Assembly: GCA_037447655.1 (NCBI GenBank)
Contig: JBBHKE010003190.1
Location: 613,424 to 677,423, forward strand
Reading direction: 5' to 3'
Origin: Zygnema cylindricum
Taxonomy: Eukaryota > Streptophyta > Zygnematophyceae > Zygnematales > Zygnemataceae
DNA length: 64,000 bases
Position numbers and translations under genes: made by a program. This document shows, piece after piece, positions 10,782 to 21,081 of this stretch (position 1 is its first letter; every line of letters begins with the position of its first letter). Under the pieces are notes generated by a model. That model did not search any database and was not told where the DNA came from. It saw nothing but the letters and a program-made list of their open reading frames with translations.

Positions 10782-11905
10782 TTAGCTGCTCTTTCTGTTG
10801 AGTGTATAGCTACTCCCCCAGAGTCGAGTCCATTTTTCCCGGCTCAACCGCGGCACAAGCTTCCGGTGGTCTCCCCCAGAGGTTGATGTCAATTCTAGCC
10901 CCACCTGTGGATCCACCTCTACTCCTCTGGATAATACTTTACTACTGACAACTTCCGCTAAGCTGTCCCCTTTTGAACTACCGTTCCCCCCCACCGAAAG
11001 AACTTTAGGGTGTAGAATTTTTCTCCTCTTTATCCCCCCCTCAAGCTGCAAAGTTGCTTGCATGGACAACAATGTAGGAGCTAGAAGGTAACTGCTGCGT
11101 GAATCTGGAGAATGGAGATTGGAATAGGCAAAAGAGTGTTTTGTAACCCATATAATGGCATTTAAATCCATGCTCTGCCCTATTAAGCTGCACCTTTGTG
11201 GGTCTGAAATACCTGGTGCGGCCGTGGTTCCCGGATGGTATCCCATGGCTTGTTGTCGTTCCGAAATGGTTGGTGCGGTCCAAATTCTTGCCTTGCTATC
11301 AAAAATCATCCCACTTGCTCTTTTCCCGTAGGCGTGACTGTGGGGAAAAGACACCAACGTAGGGAGGGCTCGGCGTGGATATCCGGGTGTATTGCATCGA
11401 AGAAAGGAATACGATCCGGTTTTGTTACAGGTGTTGCCATTCTCCCTTCCCGAAGTATCTCCTACACTGAAATCTGAGGGTTGGGGGTCTGCTTTTCCAA
11501 CAATTTCCGGAGGATTGGAAGCGGGATCATATTGGTCCAATATGCCCGAAGTCTGTGTGCTCAGGATCCCATCTGAGCAGCGTCAAAAACCAAGGGAGCT
11601 CCTAAAATTTGGGTTACCTGTTTCCAGCTGGCTGCAACCTCTTCCCGTCTGTCATCTCCCGGGTGGACATTCCCCAGGATGTACCCCACTGGTGGGTCCT
11701 CGATCTGCTGGATCCAGGATATTAATGTAATCATCCGATAGAATGTGCCACTCTTGCGGTCCTGATGCCCTTTTCCTTATCTTGCTAGGGAGTATCACTA
11801 ACAAGGCTAACCCGCCACCACCAGATCTACTTTGCCCAGGCTAACTAAATGGGGTGCCATTATGTTATCCACATTCTGGGGAAGACTTTGGTGAACTTGG
11901 GAAAT
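10782..11905 (-). pseudogene. DNMT3/DRM-like methyltransferase, C part (G2)
   Basis: Begins after the break at about 11905 with a conserved segment (QNVDNIMAPH), then LGKVDLVVAG, a stop, and PC for motif IV. Motif VI reads YILGNVHP (Glu to Gly). AHRLRAYWTNMIP and GRMATPVT follow. From 11540 one long frame gives the C-terminal end: TAPTISERQQAMGYHPGTT and LIGQSMDLNAIIW (motifs IX-X region). It then runs into the RT start in a shifted frame. SAM-binding motif I is gone with the missing N part. Confidence 0.82.
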
Positions 11906-12197
11906 GGAGGACGACGTAAATGCAAAGAACCCATGGATGAAAGTGGAGGTCCGAAACCCCAACGATTTTTTTTACGTACATGCTTGTCATTTTCGTACGT
12001 ACATGCGCGTGACGAGCAGGGAAAAAAATAGCTTATACGCTCCCTCGTGCAAAAAATTTCGAAATTTTTGACGTTTCACGCGTGCAATTACGTTTTGCTA
12101 TTCATCAATCGGCTATTACTTCTATAAATCACCTCACGGGGTGATCGATTTTAGTAATTTGTGAAGATGAGCTAGAAGTGGGTCGAAAAGATAATAA
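11906..12197. other. Unassigned DNA, no gene seen
   Basis: Sequence of different base composition between the broken DNMT and the MITE. It has repeated ACGTACATGC-like motifs near 11972-12010 and an 18-bp perfect palindrome (AAAAATTTCGAAATTTTT, about 12050-12067). No coding or element similarity recognised. Confidence 0.5.
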
Positions 12198-12909
12198 GGG
12201 TGAAGTTCCATCATACGTTTTTGTAATTGTACGGCAAACTCTACAGATCGGGTCGATTGAGTCGAAGTTCCATCACGTAGAGTCTATAAGCCACATGTTC
12301 TAAATTGATTGGCACCACGCAAGCTACGATCCGATATTGAATATCTTTTAGATTTTTAGCACCGACAAACTTAACTTCAAATCTTGACTTGCGTACCACG
12401 TACCTGCGTACTAAGTAATCATACGACAAAAAATTTATACTTTTTGCAAACGCCAGTCTGTGCGCCAGCTCATTTTTGAGGGTTTCATTTTTCGAACATA
12501 ACGAAAGTCATTTAAAGTTACCAAAAATAGCATGACGAGGGAATGTTACGAAATTTCGTTTTTATTTTCGGTTGTATTTTGGAAACCGCGTGTCATGTGC
12601 AAATCTTAAGATTTTTCGTTGGTTTTCCATCATGACACGTAGCTTAATCGTCCGGCGTGTCACGATTTTTTTTTTTGTATCTGCCAACCCACCTCCTCGA
12701 AAAAAAATGAAGTTACATAAAAAAATAAAGCGAACTCCTCGTAGATGAACAACCGACGGCAAGTATCACGTCCAAGACCTCGGAGAGTATCGGCAAGATT
12801 CTCTGTAATGTAGTTTTTCGTATAAAAAACAAATAGGCGGTACGATTTGGTACGGAGGGTCACTGATTTATGTAAACTATGCCACTTTTCGGCTGATGGA
12901 ACTTCACCC
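12198..12909. mobile_element. MITE-like element with 16-bp terminal inverted repeats and TAA duplication
   Basis: GGGTGAAGTTCCATCA (12198-12213) is perfectly inverted as TGATGGAACTTCACCC (12894-12909). TAA lies directly outside both ends (12195-12197, 12910-12912). The element is 712 bp, has no convincing coding frame and is AT-rich inside. A 3-bp TAA target and GG-starting ends fit the PIF/Harbinger (Tourist) group, so it is probably a non-autonomous member. A transposase was not found in the window. Confidence 0.75.
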
Positions 12910-13429
12910 TAACGCCAAATTGGAGTACGCTCGAAGTTTCAAAAGGACGTGAAATGTAATTTGGTTTTTGCCCATTATTCGTACGGCGTAAGGTTTTTGT
13001 GAAAACGACGGGAAAAAACCCTTACTTAAATACATGGGCACACCGCCTTTCGCACACAATTAGCCTTCGTTCTGTGAACTAACGTTTCGTAGTTCACAGT
13101 TCAATGCTTGCTGCATTGATAAAGCCGACAGAGACATATTGCTAAGTATGATACCACCATGATGCGGGAGTGTCCGCCCACAAATGTCTAAACTACACAT
13201 CTTAGAGAGGTTTACCATTGGAACACAAATCATTTTTGTTAGGTTGGTCGTACATATTAACTGTATCTTGTCAATTAAGCGTCCTTTGTCGAACATACTA
13301 ACAATATTTAAAAGAATAGTCGCGGGCGACCTGGTGCTTTGCCCTTTGGTTGCCAACGGCCTTTCAATTTTTAACAGTACAGTAAGTACTGTATCTATTA
13401 TGTACGAACATCTTACGTGACGCCATCAC
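12910..13429. other. Unassigned DNA, no gene seen
   Basis: About 520 bp without recognisable protein or repeat. Small open frames on both strands show no family motifs. It may be part of the same insertion that removed the G2 protease and DNMT N part. Confidence 0.4.
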
Positions 13430-14472
13430 TGAAATTATGGTTCTGCACGGTTTGTAGGTTGTCGATTCGCAATCTCGCGTCGACGGTGTTGTTCTACAAC
13501 CACAGTAGCAGGAGGAGAACCAGAAGCAGTAGTAGTGGAAGTAGACATTTAAAGCAGAAGCTAACAAGCACCCTACTCAACAACCAACTTCAAGATATAA
13601 TAGAATGCAACTCCGTGATCTATGCAGACTCAAATTCTGCATAACAGTAGTAAGCACAGTTTAGAATCACCCTACAAAGATTCAACTCAATTGATCTAGC
13701 CAACCATAAGATATTCACACTGTCGATTCACAAAAAACTACCTAAGTAGATTAATATCCCAAGACTTGGATGATCACAATTTGTCTGAGTCCTAAACTAT
13801 ATACTCATAGTGAGTATCTACTGGTCACACTAATTTAAATGACTGTACTACAGTACTGTCCTATGCTACAACAAAGTACTAAAACTGTACTTACTATTCC
13901 AAGAGTACTTCCAAAACCTAATTTTGCCATTTCTTTAAATCTTAATAGTGCGACACTATTTTAAATTAGCTAAACTACAAATCCTTGTTTCCATATATTT
14001 ACACATAAAAAACCGTACATTAAATGTTCCTGGCGCTTAGTCAGCAGTGGTGTATAGCATCCGGCTCACTGTTGTCGTGTAGTACGAAGCACTTGATACC
14101 GTCCAAGTGTGTTTCGTCATTTGTAGTCCCTTTTGAATCGCGTCCATTAATTTGATGTCAATCAACAACCCTTCTTGGCTAACCGTACCATACTTTCCCA
14201 GATATGCAGTTTGTGTTCCGTTCGTCTGATTTTGTTAATCCGTTCGTTATTCTCGTGACAGGTGTAACTGGTCATCAACGTCACTCCATGAAACCTGCAA
14301 CATCCTTTTCCTGCCGACGCGTGTCTAACTGGTCGTACAATACACTCTCTTAATCTTTTATTACTGTAACACTATTTGAGGTAAGTATTTCAAGTTTTCA
14401 TTTCCCAAAATATTCTAAGTCTTTAATTCCTCCTCACGGCTGTGTTTACTGAGTAAAGATTTCCAAATTCAA
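13430..14472 (-). mobile_element. Copia4-like 5' fragment (LTR, leader, start of gag)
   Basis: 13430-13552 matches the copia4 gag start (Ser/Thr-rich MSTSTTTV region at 56932; the ATG is lost here). 13553-13710 matches its leader, including CCATAAGATAT. About 13711-14472 matches the copia4 LTR, with shared GTCGTGTAGTACGAAGCAC and a related end (AAAGATTTCCAAATT). The rest of the element is absent. Divergent and old. Confidence 0.7.
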
Positions 14473-14774
14473 AAGACGGCGCTTATGCGGTTTCCATATG
14501 ATACATACTGTTGGCAGTACGGCGAAATGTATCATTAACGGTAGATTAGAAGTTACACGACGGGTGAGGTCGGCCGTGGGATTTGTTACTACAATTATCG
14601 GTTCGTATGTTGATGCCCACTATGTACAAGCGCCAAATACCCTCCAACACTTAATTGCAACACGTTAACTGTACATGACATCTTTCATAGTTCATACTGC
14701 ATACAAGATACCCCTTAAAAGTTTGCACTGAAAACACTTGTACATGACTTCTGTACATGACCAAGTGTCACTTT
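14473..14774. other. Unassigned DNA, no gene seen
   Basis: About 300 bp between the copia4-like fragment and a copia LTR. It contains several TGTACATGAC repeats (near 14672, 14740, 14752). No gene or known element recognised. Confidence 0.4.
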
Positions 14775-15739
14775 TGAAACCCTATGGGCTCCATTCCCAA
14801 ACACAATTCGCAGATGAAAAGAAGTTAATCTAGGAAGTGCCGACTCCAACTTGATATAAACCCAAATGATTGACCCCTTGACAATCAGAACCCCATTACA
14901 GCTTCACCCTGTGAAATAAGACTTTCTGTGTGCTCAGTTCCACCACAGAATGCAAAGTTAGAATATGAGATTTGGACATATTCACCCACTTTGACTTTCC
15001 CTTAGAAATGCAGCCACCTTGGCAGGCAATAACTCTTACCAACTACACCCTTGTGTAGCCTAGACTCCCTCAAGTCGGCAGCAAAATCAATCACTGAAAA
15101 TGATCAAAATTTTTTTTGTGTAGCGTGGACTCCGCTGAGCTTGCAGCAAAAAAAATCACTGAAAATGGTCAAGTAAATTGATAGTTATGGCTGCCCAAAG
15201 TTAGCCATTTATACAAGGTGCTCTATTGGAGAGAGGGTCCTATCTGTCAATTTTTTCTAAGTCCTATCTCCCTCTAAAACTCTATCTACTGAAGTACGGC
15301 ACCAATTAAAATAATGTGTCGTACAAAAAAGTACAAGTGCCGGTCTACTTTCTGTACGGCCATAGTACGACATGGCCAAAATGTTGACACATGTCATATC
15401 TGGATTCGTTTCTGTAATCCCCGGAGTTGCCGCAATCTAATGTAGCTTTGCCACGTGTCACTCAATGTGGCGGTGATCGCAAACCGCCAAAATCCTACTC
15501 TGCGATCTCGGCATCCTTCGCGGCCGTCCGATCGAAACTGGATTTCAATCGTGGATGTTATAAATACTTGGGCGGTATTCTTTCCGACGTCAAACAAAAT
15601 GCGCGGTATTTATTTTGTAGCCGTACCGTACGTCGTACTTTGCACAACTGTTTCTATGCATTATGTATATAGTTCCCGTTAAATGAATTAGTCAAATTAT
15701 AACTATTTATATAACTATCATACACAATATACTCTATCC

Positions 15740-15834
15740 CATAACCTAGACTATTAGGATAAGGTTACCGGTTACTGAGGGATTGACGCAGGAAGGTACC
15801 AGGATCAAATCCTGGCTCTATGAAACTACCTTTT
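15740..15834 (+). other. tRNA-like unit in copia LTR (antisense to element)
   Basis: A-box-like GATAAGGTTACCGG and B-box-like AGGATCAAATCCT, followed by TTTT at 15830-15833. Same position as the units at 19205, 38886, 44286 and 50862. Confidence 0.55.
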
Positions 15835-15879
15835 AGAAAACCCAATGGAACAACTGCCTATCTCTCTCTAGACAGCACA

Positions 15880-15962
15880 GGCAGCCATGGCTAACTCCTC
15901 CTCTAGTCTTCAGTGACTGCGACAAGTGTGGGGACTTGAGTGAGGAGTTAGAGGCAGGCTGT
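15880..15962. other. Conserved LTR hairpin
   Basis: Arms GGCTAACTCCTC and GAGGAGTTAGAGGC with flanking imperfect pairing; the loop contains CAGTGACTGCGACAAGT. Confidence 0.65.
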
Positions 15963-16026
15963 CAATATCTACTATTTGCTTTTTATTTTGCAATCTCTAG
16001 ACCTAGAAAATACTCGAATTTCAACA

Positions 16027-17401
16027 GTGGTTTTGCGGTTGTGGTCTTTTTGGGTCATTTTATGCCTGTCTCTCCTCTGATGCGAGGTGGAGGAGCGAAG
16101 TTGTTTAAGACCATCTCCCACTCCCACATTCCACGCTTCGTGCCAGAAGCTGCCGGTATGGTGGGCAATTGGGGATCATAAATCCCTGCCTATTAAATCA
16201 GCGTAGTTAGCACCCGTTGTGCTTTCATGTTCAAGCTTTGGTAGTAACTCCTGTGTCTGTCTTTGGAGTTGTTGCATTGCTGTTAGGGCAGCAGGCCAGG
16301 AAGACGATCCCAAACGGAGTGCAGCCAATTCCGCAGCCATGGCGGCCATTTGCTGACTCTGCTGTTGGATTATGATCTCTCGTGTGAGTCTTGCTGGAAC
16401 AACCAATCCGCGTTCTGAGTCTCTGGTGTAGGCAGCACTGGGCGCTCCCAAGGGTAAAGAAGTTGTAGGGGAAGAGGGTTAACGGCAGTTTCTCCTCCCC
16501 CTATGAACAGAGCGAATTGCATCATTTCTTTTGGAATTTTGTTCCTCCGGAAACATTGCCCCTCCTGGTGCCCCATAAAACCACAGGCCTCGCATTTGTG
16601 GCCCTCGTTGGTATACTTGCTCCGGATGTCGTTGGAGATCTAGGCATCGTCAAACTTTGGCAATTTGATTTGCCGCAGTTCAATCTAGGACATTTTCGAA
16701 GTTTCGCTCCGGGGAGTGGGGCGATAATTGTCCTTTGTGACCAGAGTGATCTCCCCCCCCCCTGCTCCTTTGAGCCAGTCTTGCTGCTGCCTCTGGCCTC
16801 TTTCTCAATGCTCTACTTCCCATTCTTTCAGCTTGAGGGCTAGCTCAGATTTGAGTTTCCTGCTGCAGTGTTTCCATCCATGTCCCGGTTGTTAACAATT
16901 TAGGCAATTGTACAGAATTACCCGATCGTCTGCCCCCATTGCAGGTTAGGGCCCACTGTTCGCAGCTTGCTTCCCTTTAAGCTTTCGCAAAGCTTAAAGT
17001 TCCGCTTGTTCTTCCCCACTCAAGGAAGTTTCCTCGGCGAATCCTGCAAATTTCGCTCTGGCCTTGTTAATCACGGCCTTCTCCCTTGCCTCACTGTGAA
17101 CAAAGTGGTCGTATAACTTCATTGCCACTAGTGAGATGTCCTTGGCAAAGAGATTTATGTCTTGGATTGCTTGTCCGGCAATCCAATTGTCCAAGGCAGT
17201 CTGCCTTGTCGGTCCGAAGGTATAATGGACAGCTATAAAATACTTTGTGGCCATTGCAAGAAGGTCAATGGTTGACAGCTTGGTTTTCTGGCAAAGGCTT
17301 AAAAGACGGTTGAAGAGAGTCTGGGGAGTCTCGTTTTTCCAATATCGAAATTCCTTGAATTCCTTGATTGCTGATTAATTCCTCTCGGTGTAGAAGAGTC
17401 T
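16027..17401 (-). pseudogene. Gypsy capsid C part and nucleocapsid (G2)
   Basis: Element order: capsid C-terminal part (17254-16994, MATKYFIAVHY to GEEQAEL), a first zinc knuckle CLNC-stop-QPGHGWKHC near 16900 and frameshifted linker. A second knuckle region (GHQEGQCF at 16576) is followed by a Gln/Ala-rich coiled segment (IIQQQSQQMAAMAAELAALRLGSS, 16451-16176). It ends at the copia LTR at 16026. Knuckles bind the genomic RNA in related elements. Confidence 0.8.
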
Positions 17402-18444
17402 CTAGATATTAAGAAGGGTAGTGCAAGGGTTGGGGTTGGCCACCATGCGAGTTGCTGCCCGGGCTTCTTGGATCGCCTGCAGCTGGTTAACATATGCACT
17501 TCCTTGCGCCTGTAGTTTCATGTCCTGTGTAAATGTAGGAGTCACAGGGGTCGCCGTGGCCACCGCCAAGTCAGCCTCAGCTTGCAAAACAGCGGCATCA
17601 AGGGTTGGATTCGAGATTTTGATGCTAGGAGCCATCAAAAGAGGTTGACGCTCCTTGTAATCCGCCAACGCCCCTCCCGACAGGTAGTTGACCATCATGG
17701 GGAATAGAGTGGTTTCGAAGTCATCGGGAATGGCTCCTCCCCTGTATTTATTGATTTCTGATTGGGTGAACGATTTCCACAACAACTCGAAATCCGAGAA
17801 AGCGATCCCCGAGCTGTCTCCCGTAAAGATTCGGATATCCCCCATCTCTTTTTCTTCCTCTGCAGAGTTCATGAAATGAGAAGAGGAAGGCCGAGTGGGG
17901 CTCACAAACTGAGCGGGTGAGATGACTCTAATATCCTCTTCCTCCGGAACAGAACCAGGTCCTTCTCTGCCAGAGGGTGCGGCTCCCTGTGGCGCGAATC
18001 CCCCTTCCACTAAGGAAGTACCAGCGCCAAAAAAGATGGTGGGCTGGAGGATGTCCCCCACTACTCCTCTATGTCTAGCAAAATATTGTGGATCTCGGAG
18101 AACAGTTGCCCCTGATGGGATGTGGAGACGCGGCTTGTTCATAGGCTTTTGGTGGAGTGCTGGTGGCGAAGTTGGCGAAAGAGATGGAGACGGAGACGGC
18201 CGAGCCCTTGCGGGAAAAGGTGTCTGTCTCCTGTTTCGCCTCCGAGAGGTCTCAGGAGGTGAAGTTCCAAAGCTGGAGGAAGGGGAGCGTCGGTGAGGCT
18301 GGGAATAGGCGGGTACGTCGTATTTGTGAGGTAACACTAACGGACTACCCGACCCACGGACAACTGCAGTAGGAAAAACGGATGGCGAAGAAGAGGGATC
18401 AGGACAGTCACGGGGTGCTGTCGTGGGTTCCGCGGAGTGAGAGG
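17402..18444 (-). CDS. Gypsy gag, proline/serine-rich and capsid part (G2)
   Basis: One open frame up to LLNI-stop at 17402. The first 150 residues are rich in Pro, Ser and Arg with RS-like stretches (RRSPSSS, ETSRRRNRR), probably disordered and basic. The second half is the capsid: DIRIFTGDSSGIAFSDFELL, ALADYKERQPLLMAPS and NPNPCTTLL. Before the solo LTR at 18450 inserted, this frame was continuous with the N part (20958-19499), giving a gag of more than 850 residues. Inactive now. Confidence 0.8.
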
Positions 18445-19204
18445 AATAATGCAATTTTGTGTCCTCCATTGGACTACAAAATACAGGAAGCCTCTAGATA
18501 GTTATTAGCTAACTCACTTTCAATGAAAACCACTGCTACACTAGCAGACAAGAAGACAATCTGACTACACCCTTGTGCAGCCTGGACTCCCTTGAGTCCG
18601 TAGAAAAAGAAATCTCTGAAAACGCCCAACCAGGCGATAAGTTATAGGGTGGCAAAGATGCCAATATAAATAAACTCTCAAAGAGAGAGAGGACTATCTT
18701 CCTGATTTTTCCTAAGTCCTACTTTTTCCTAGTTCCTCTCACAGTCCCTATCTACTGCATGTACGAACCAATCAGAACACTGTACAGTACCAGAAAGTAC
18801 TACTGCCGATGTACTTTCTGTACGGCCTTTGTACGACAAGGCCATTCGGCGGACGCGTGTCCATTTTCTACTCGTCCGCACATTCCTTGAAATTCCTGCG
18901 ACCGAATGTCGTCTCTCCACGTGGCGCCAGGTCATGCAACGTCAATAAATGCCAAAGTGACATTCCGGGATTTTGGCGATGACGTGCGCCGTCAGATTTG
19001 ACGCGAAATGTAATCTCAGCCGTAATAAATACTTGCGCGATATTTGTTTCGATGTCGAAACAAAATGCGCGATATGTGTTTCAATTAGTATAGTACTTCG
19101 TACTTTATCAAACTGTATCTATGCATGCCGTAAAGATTTTTAGTTAAATGATTTCTGTATAGTACAATAGTTTAAATACTAATCAAACCCTATATATCCT
19201 AACG

Positions 19205-19287
19205 GACTTCTACGACAGACTGGTTAGAGCTAACGACTACGCTGCACTCTGCTGGTCAGGGGTTCGAGTCCTTCCGGACTCAACCTT
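19205..19287 (+). other. tRNA-like unit in solo copia LTR
   Basis: ACTGGTTAGAGC resembles a D-arm/A box and GGGGTTCGAGTCC is a near-perfect B box. TTTT follows at 19285-19288. It is antisense to the LTR. Confidence 0.6.
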
Positions 19288-19335
19288 TTGTTGAGAGTGA
19301 CTTAAGTCACTCTTTAGTCCTTCCTATGGAGCTGA

Positions 19336-19420
19336 GGCAGCCATGGCTCCATCGCTCTCTCTCTCATTCAGTGACTACAACAAGTATGGGGGCGAGAGAG
19401 AAGAGATGGAGGCAGGCTAC
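19336..19420. other. Conserved LTR hairpin
   Basis: Arms GGCTCCATCGCTCTCTCTC and GAGAGAGAAGAGATGGAGGC; loop with TCAGTGACTACAACAAGT. Confidence 0.7.
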
Positions 19421-19498
19421 CTACATTTTCTTTGTATGTTTTCCGCTAATTAATTTAGACCTAGAAAATTCAATAAAACTACTTATTTCAACAAATAA

Positions 19499-20958
19499 GG
19501 TGGAGGTGCAGAAAATGAGGGCTCCGGGGATTTTCTAGAAGAAGTGTGAGCAGGTCTAGGAGTCCTCAAGGGGATGTGAATCCTCTCGTCAAGTCGTAAC
19601 TCCACTAAAGCCTCCACAGCAGAAGACACCTCCACCGAGACAAAGGTAGTCTCTTCACGAAGAGCCGAAGCGTTTCCCGAAGGTAGATGTGCACCCAAAC
19701 CCTCCACATTAGGTCTTGTGTTTTCCTCCCCTTTCCGCGGAAGGAGAGGCTGTTGGCTTGGCTCTGAAGAAGGCATTTCAGGCTGAGTGCTTGCGAGAGG
19801 GGAAGTCCCCGCTGCTGATATAAGAGGAATCTTCCCGTTAAGAATCCCACTGGTCCTACGCCGAGCTTCCCTAATGAGCCTCAATTCCTGTTCCCATGCC
19901 ATTCGCCTCTCTTCCTCTAAGGCCTTCTCATTTAGCGTGACAGGTCCGGCCCCCGTTGTAGCCTGTCCTTGGGATTTCAGAACCTCCACTAGTTCTTTGG
20001 CTTTTTCCACTACTTTGGTAAGATCCGCTATCTCGATTCCCGGAATTTCGGGATCATTAGGTTTGGTTACGCCACAATCCTTCAGACAAATCTTCTGGTC
20101 CCGTACCCGGAACCTCGGGATCGGTAGGTCTGGATCTCCAAAGACCTTCGGTAGGGCGGACACGAATGGTGTTGGGAGCATATCTCTCGGTGGAGGGTGG
20201 AATAAGAGTCGGGGACGTCTCCTCTTTGGGAAGCGATGCGAATCTCCCCTTGCTCTCACGGTGGTCAAACCTCTTTCCCCTAAATGGATCTTGTGCTTCC
20301 CTCTCAATACCCCCTTCTCCTCTACGAGGCCGATAAGAGGTACCTTCCCGGGTTGGTCGGCTGTCTGCGGTGTCCTGAGAGGAAGATCGAGGAGGGCGAG
20401 AATGAGAGCTCTCTGGGACCGGTCTTGCACCGACAGGGAAGAGCTGCTCTTCGATGAACTACTCAAAATCTCCACCACCCCCTCAACGGGTCTAACCACT
20501 CTAACTCGATCGGTCCGAGCCACTCTTTGTACTAGCTCCTTCTTCACCTTCAGCTCAAGGAGGTCATGAAGAGCCAGGAGTTCCTTACGACCTGGTCGAC
20601 CTGTGTCCGTCAAAACCGCGGGGTCAATAATCTTGGATCGGGTATGTAGCCCGACCTCGGGAAGAGGGCCCACATGGGGCTCCCTCTGCGCCTGCCTCTT
20701 TGGGCGAGCCCTGGGAAACTCCCTATTCCTCTCTTCAGCATGGACCCTGGCGGCTTTTGCCAAAGAAAGGTAATGTTCGGGAGTTTGAGTGGGTCCTGGA
20801 GGAGGAGGAGAACCAGCAGACGTTTCCTTGGCTGGCGATTCAAAAACAGTCTCCATGGGCTCCGACTCCACGGACCTCAGAGATTTCCCTTCCGGCATGG
20901 GCCTCTCCGGTCGACCTTGCTCTCCAAATCCGTTATCCGGAGTCTCTCCTCCCCCCAT
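19499..20958 (-). CDS. Gypsy gag N-terminal part (G2)
   Basis: Open for about 490 residues from ATG at 20958 (MGGGETPDNG) to the solo LTR. The same MGGG start is seen in copy B (29730), and G1 has a related ATG at 26247, which supports this start over an upstream TTG. The protein is charged, with Pro-rich patches (PPPPGPT) and a likely coiled-coil (DLTKVVEKAKELVEVLKSQG, then EEERRMAWEQELRLIREARR). It has no similarity I recognise beyond this family and may be a matrix-like or capsid-accessory part of gag. Confidence 0.75.
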
Positions 20959-21081
20959 GATGACAGAGGTGTACGGGAAAGAGTGGTGTATAGAACTAAA
21001 GCTTGCTTCCAAAAAGAGGGCTTCCAAAGTGAAAGCTCCTATCCCCTCTAATCCGAGAAGACAGGTGGGGCTTTACAGTAC
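20959..21081 (-). other. Leader between A1 and gag (G2)
   Basis: Short untranslated leader with CCTGTCTTCTCGGATTAGAGG just inside A1, conserved in G1 and copy B. It should hold the primer-binding site. It does not begin with TGG, and I could not assign a tRNA. Confidence 0.45.

Larger units (their letters stand above)
14775..16026 (-). mobile_element. Copia-type LTR inside G2
   Basis: 1252-bp LTR. In element sense it starts TGTTGAAATT with ATTTTCTAGGTCTAG next and ends ATGGAGCCCATAGGGTTTCA. It carries the hairpin (15880-15962), the tRNA-like unit (15740-15834) and the palindrome of the other copia LTRs. The start sits cleanly in G2 gag after QKDHNRKTT. The flanks (ACTTT, GTGGT) do not match and gag does not resume on the other side, so deletion followed insertion. 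Confidence 0.8.
18450..19493 (-). mobile_element. Solo copia LTR in G2 gag
   Basis: 1044 bp, element-sense start TGTTGAAATAAGTAG and end ATGGAGGACACAAAATTGCA, flanked by perfect 5-bp AATAA duplications (18445-18449, 19494-19498). It interrupts gag between PPPY and SSHS, which are adjacent in copy B. Solo LTRs arise by recombination between the two LTRs. It carries the tRNA-like unit (19205-19287) and hairpin (19336-19420). Confidence 0.93.

Noticed and set aside
12562-13420. Small open frames on both strands as genes
   Set aside because: No motifs, overlapping the MITE or AT-rich DNA. They look like chance frames.
19205-19287. Genuine tRNA gene
   Set aside because: Boxes and terminator are present, but a full cloverleaf with matched acceptor arms is not convincing. 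The unit is part of a repeated LTR, so it is listed as tRNA-like.
20959-21081. Assigning a tRNA primer to the gypsy leader
   Set aside because: The leader does not begin with TGG and I could not match it to a tRNA end or internal region with confidence.
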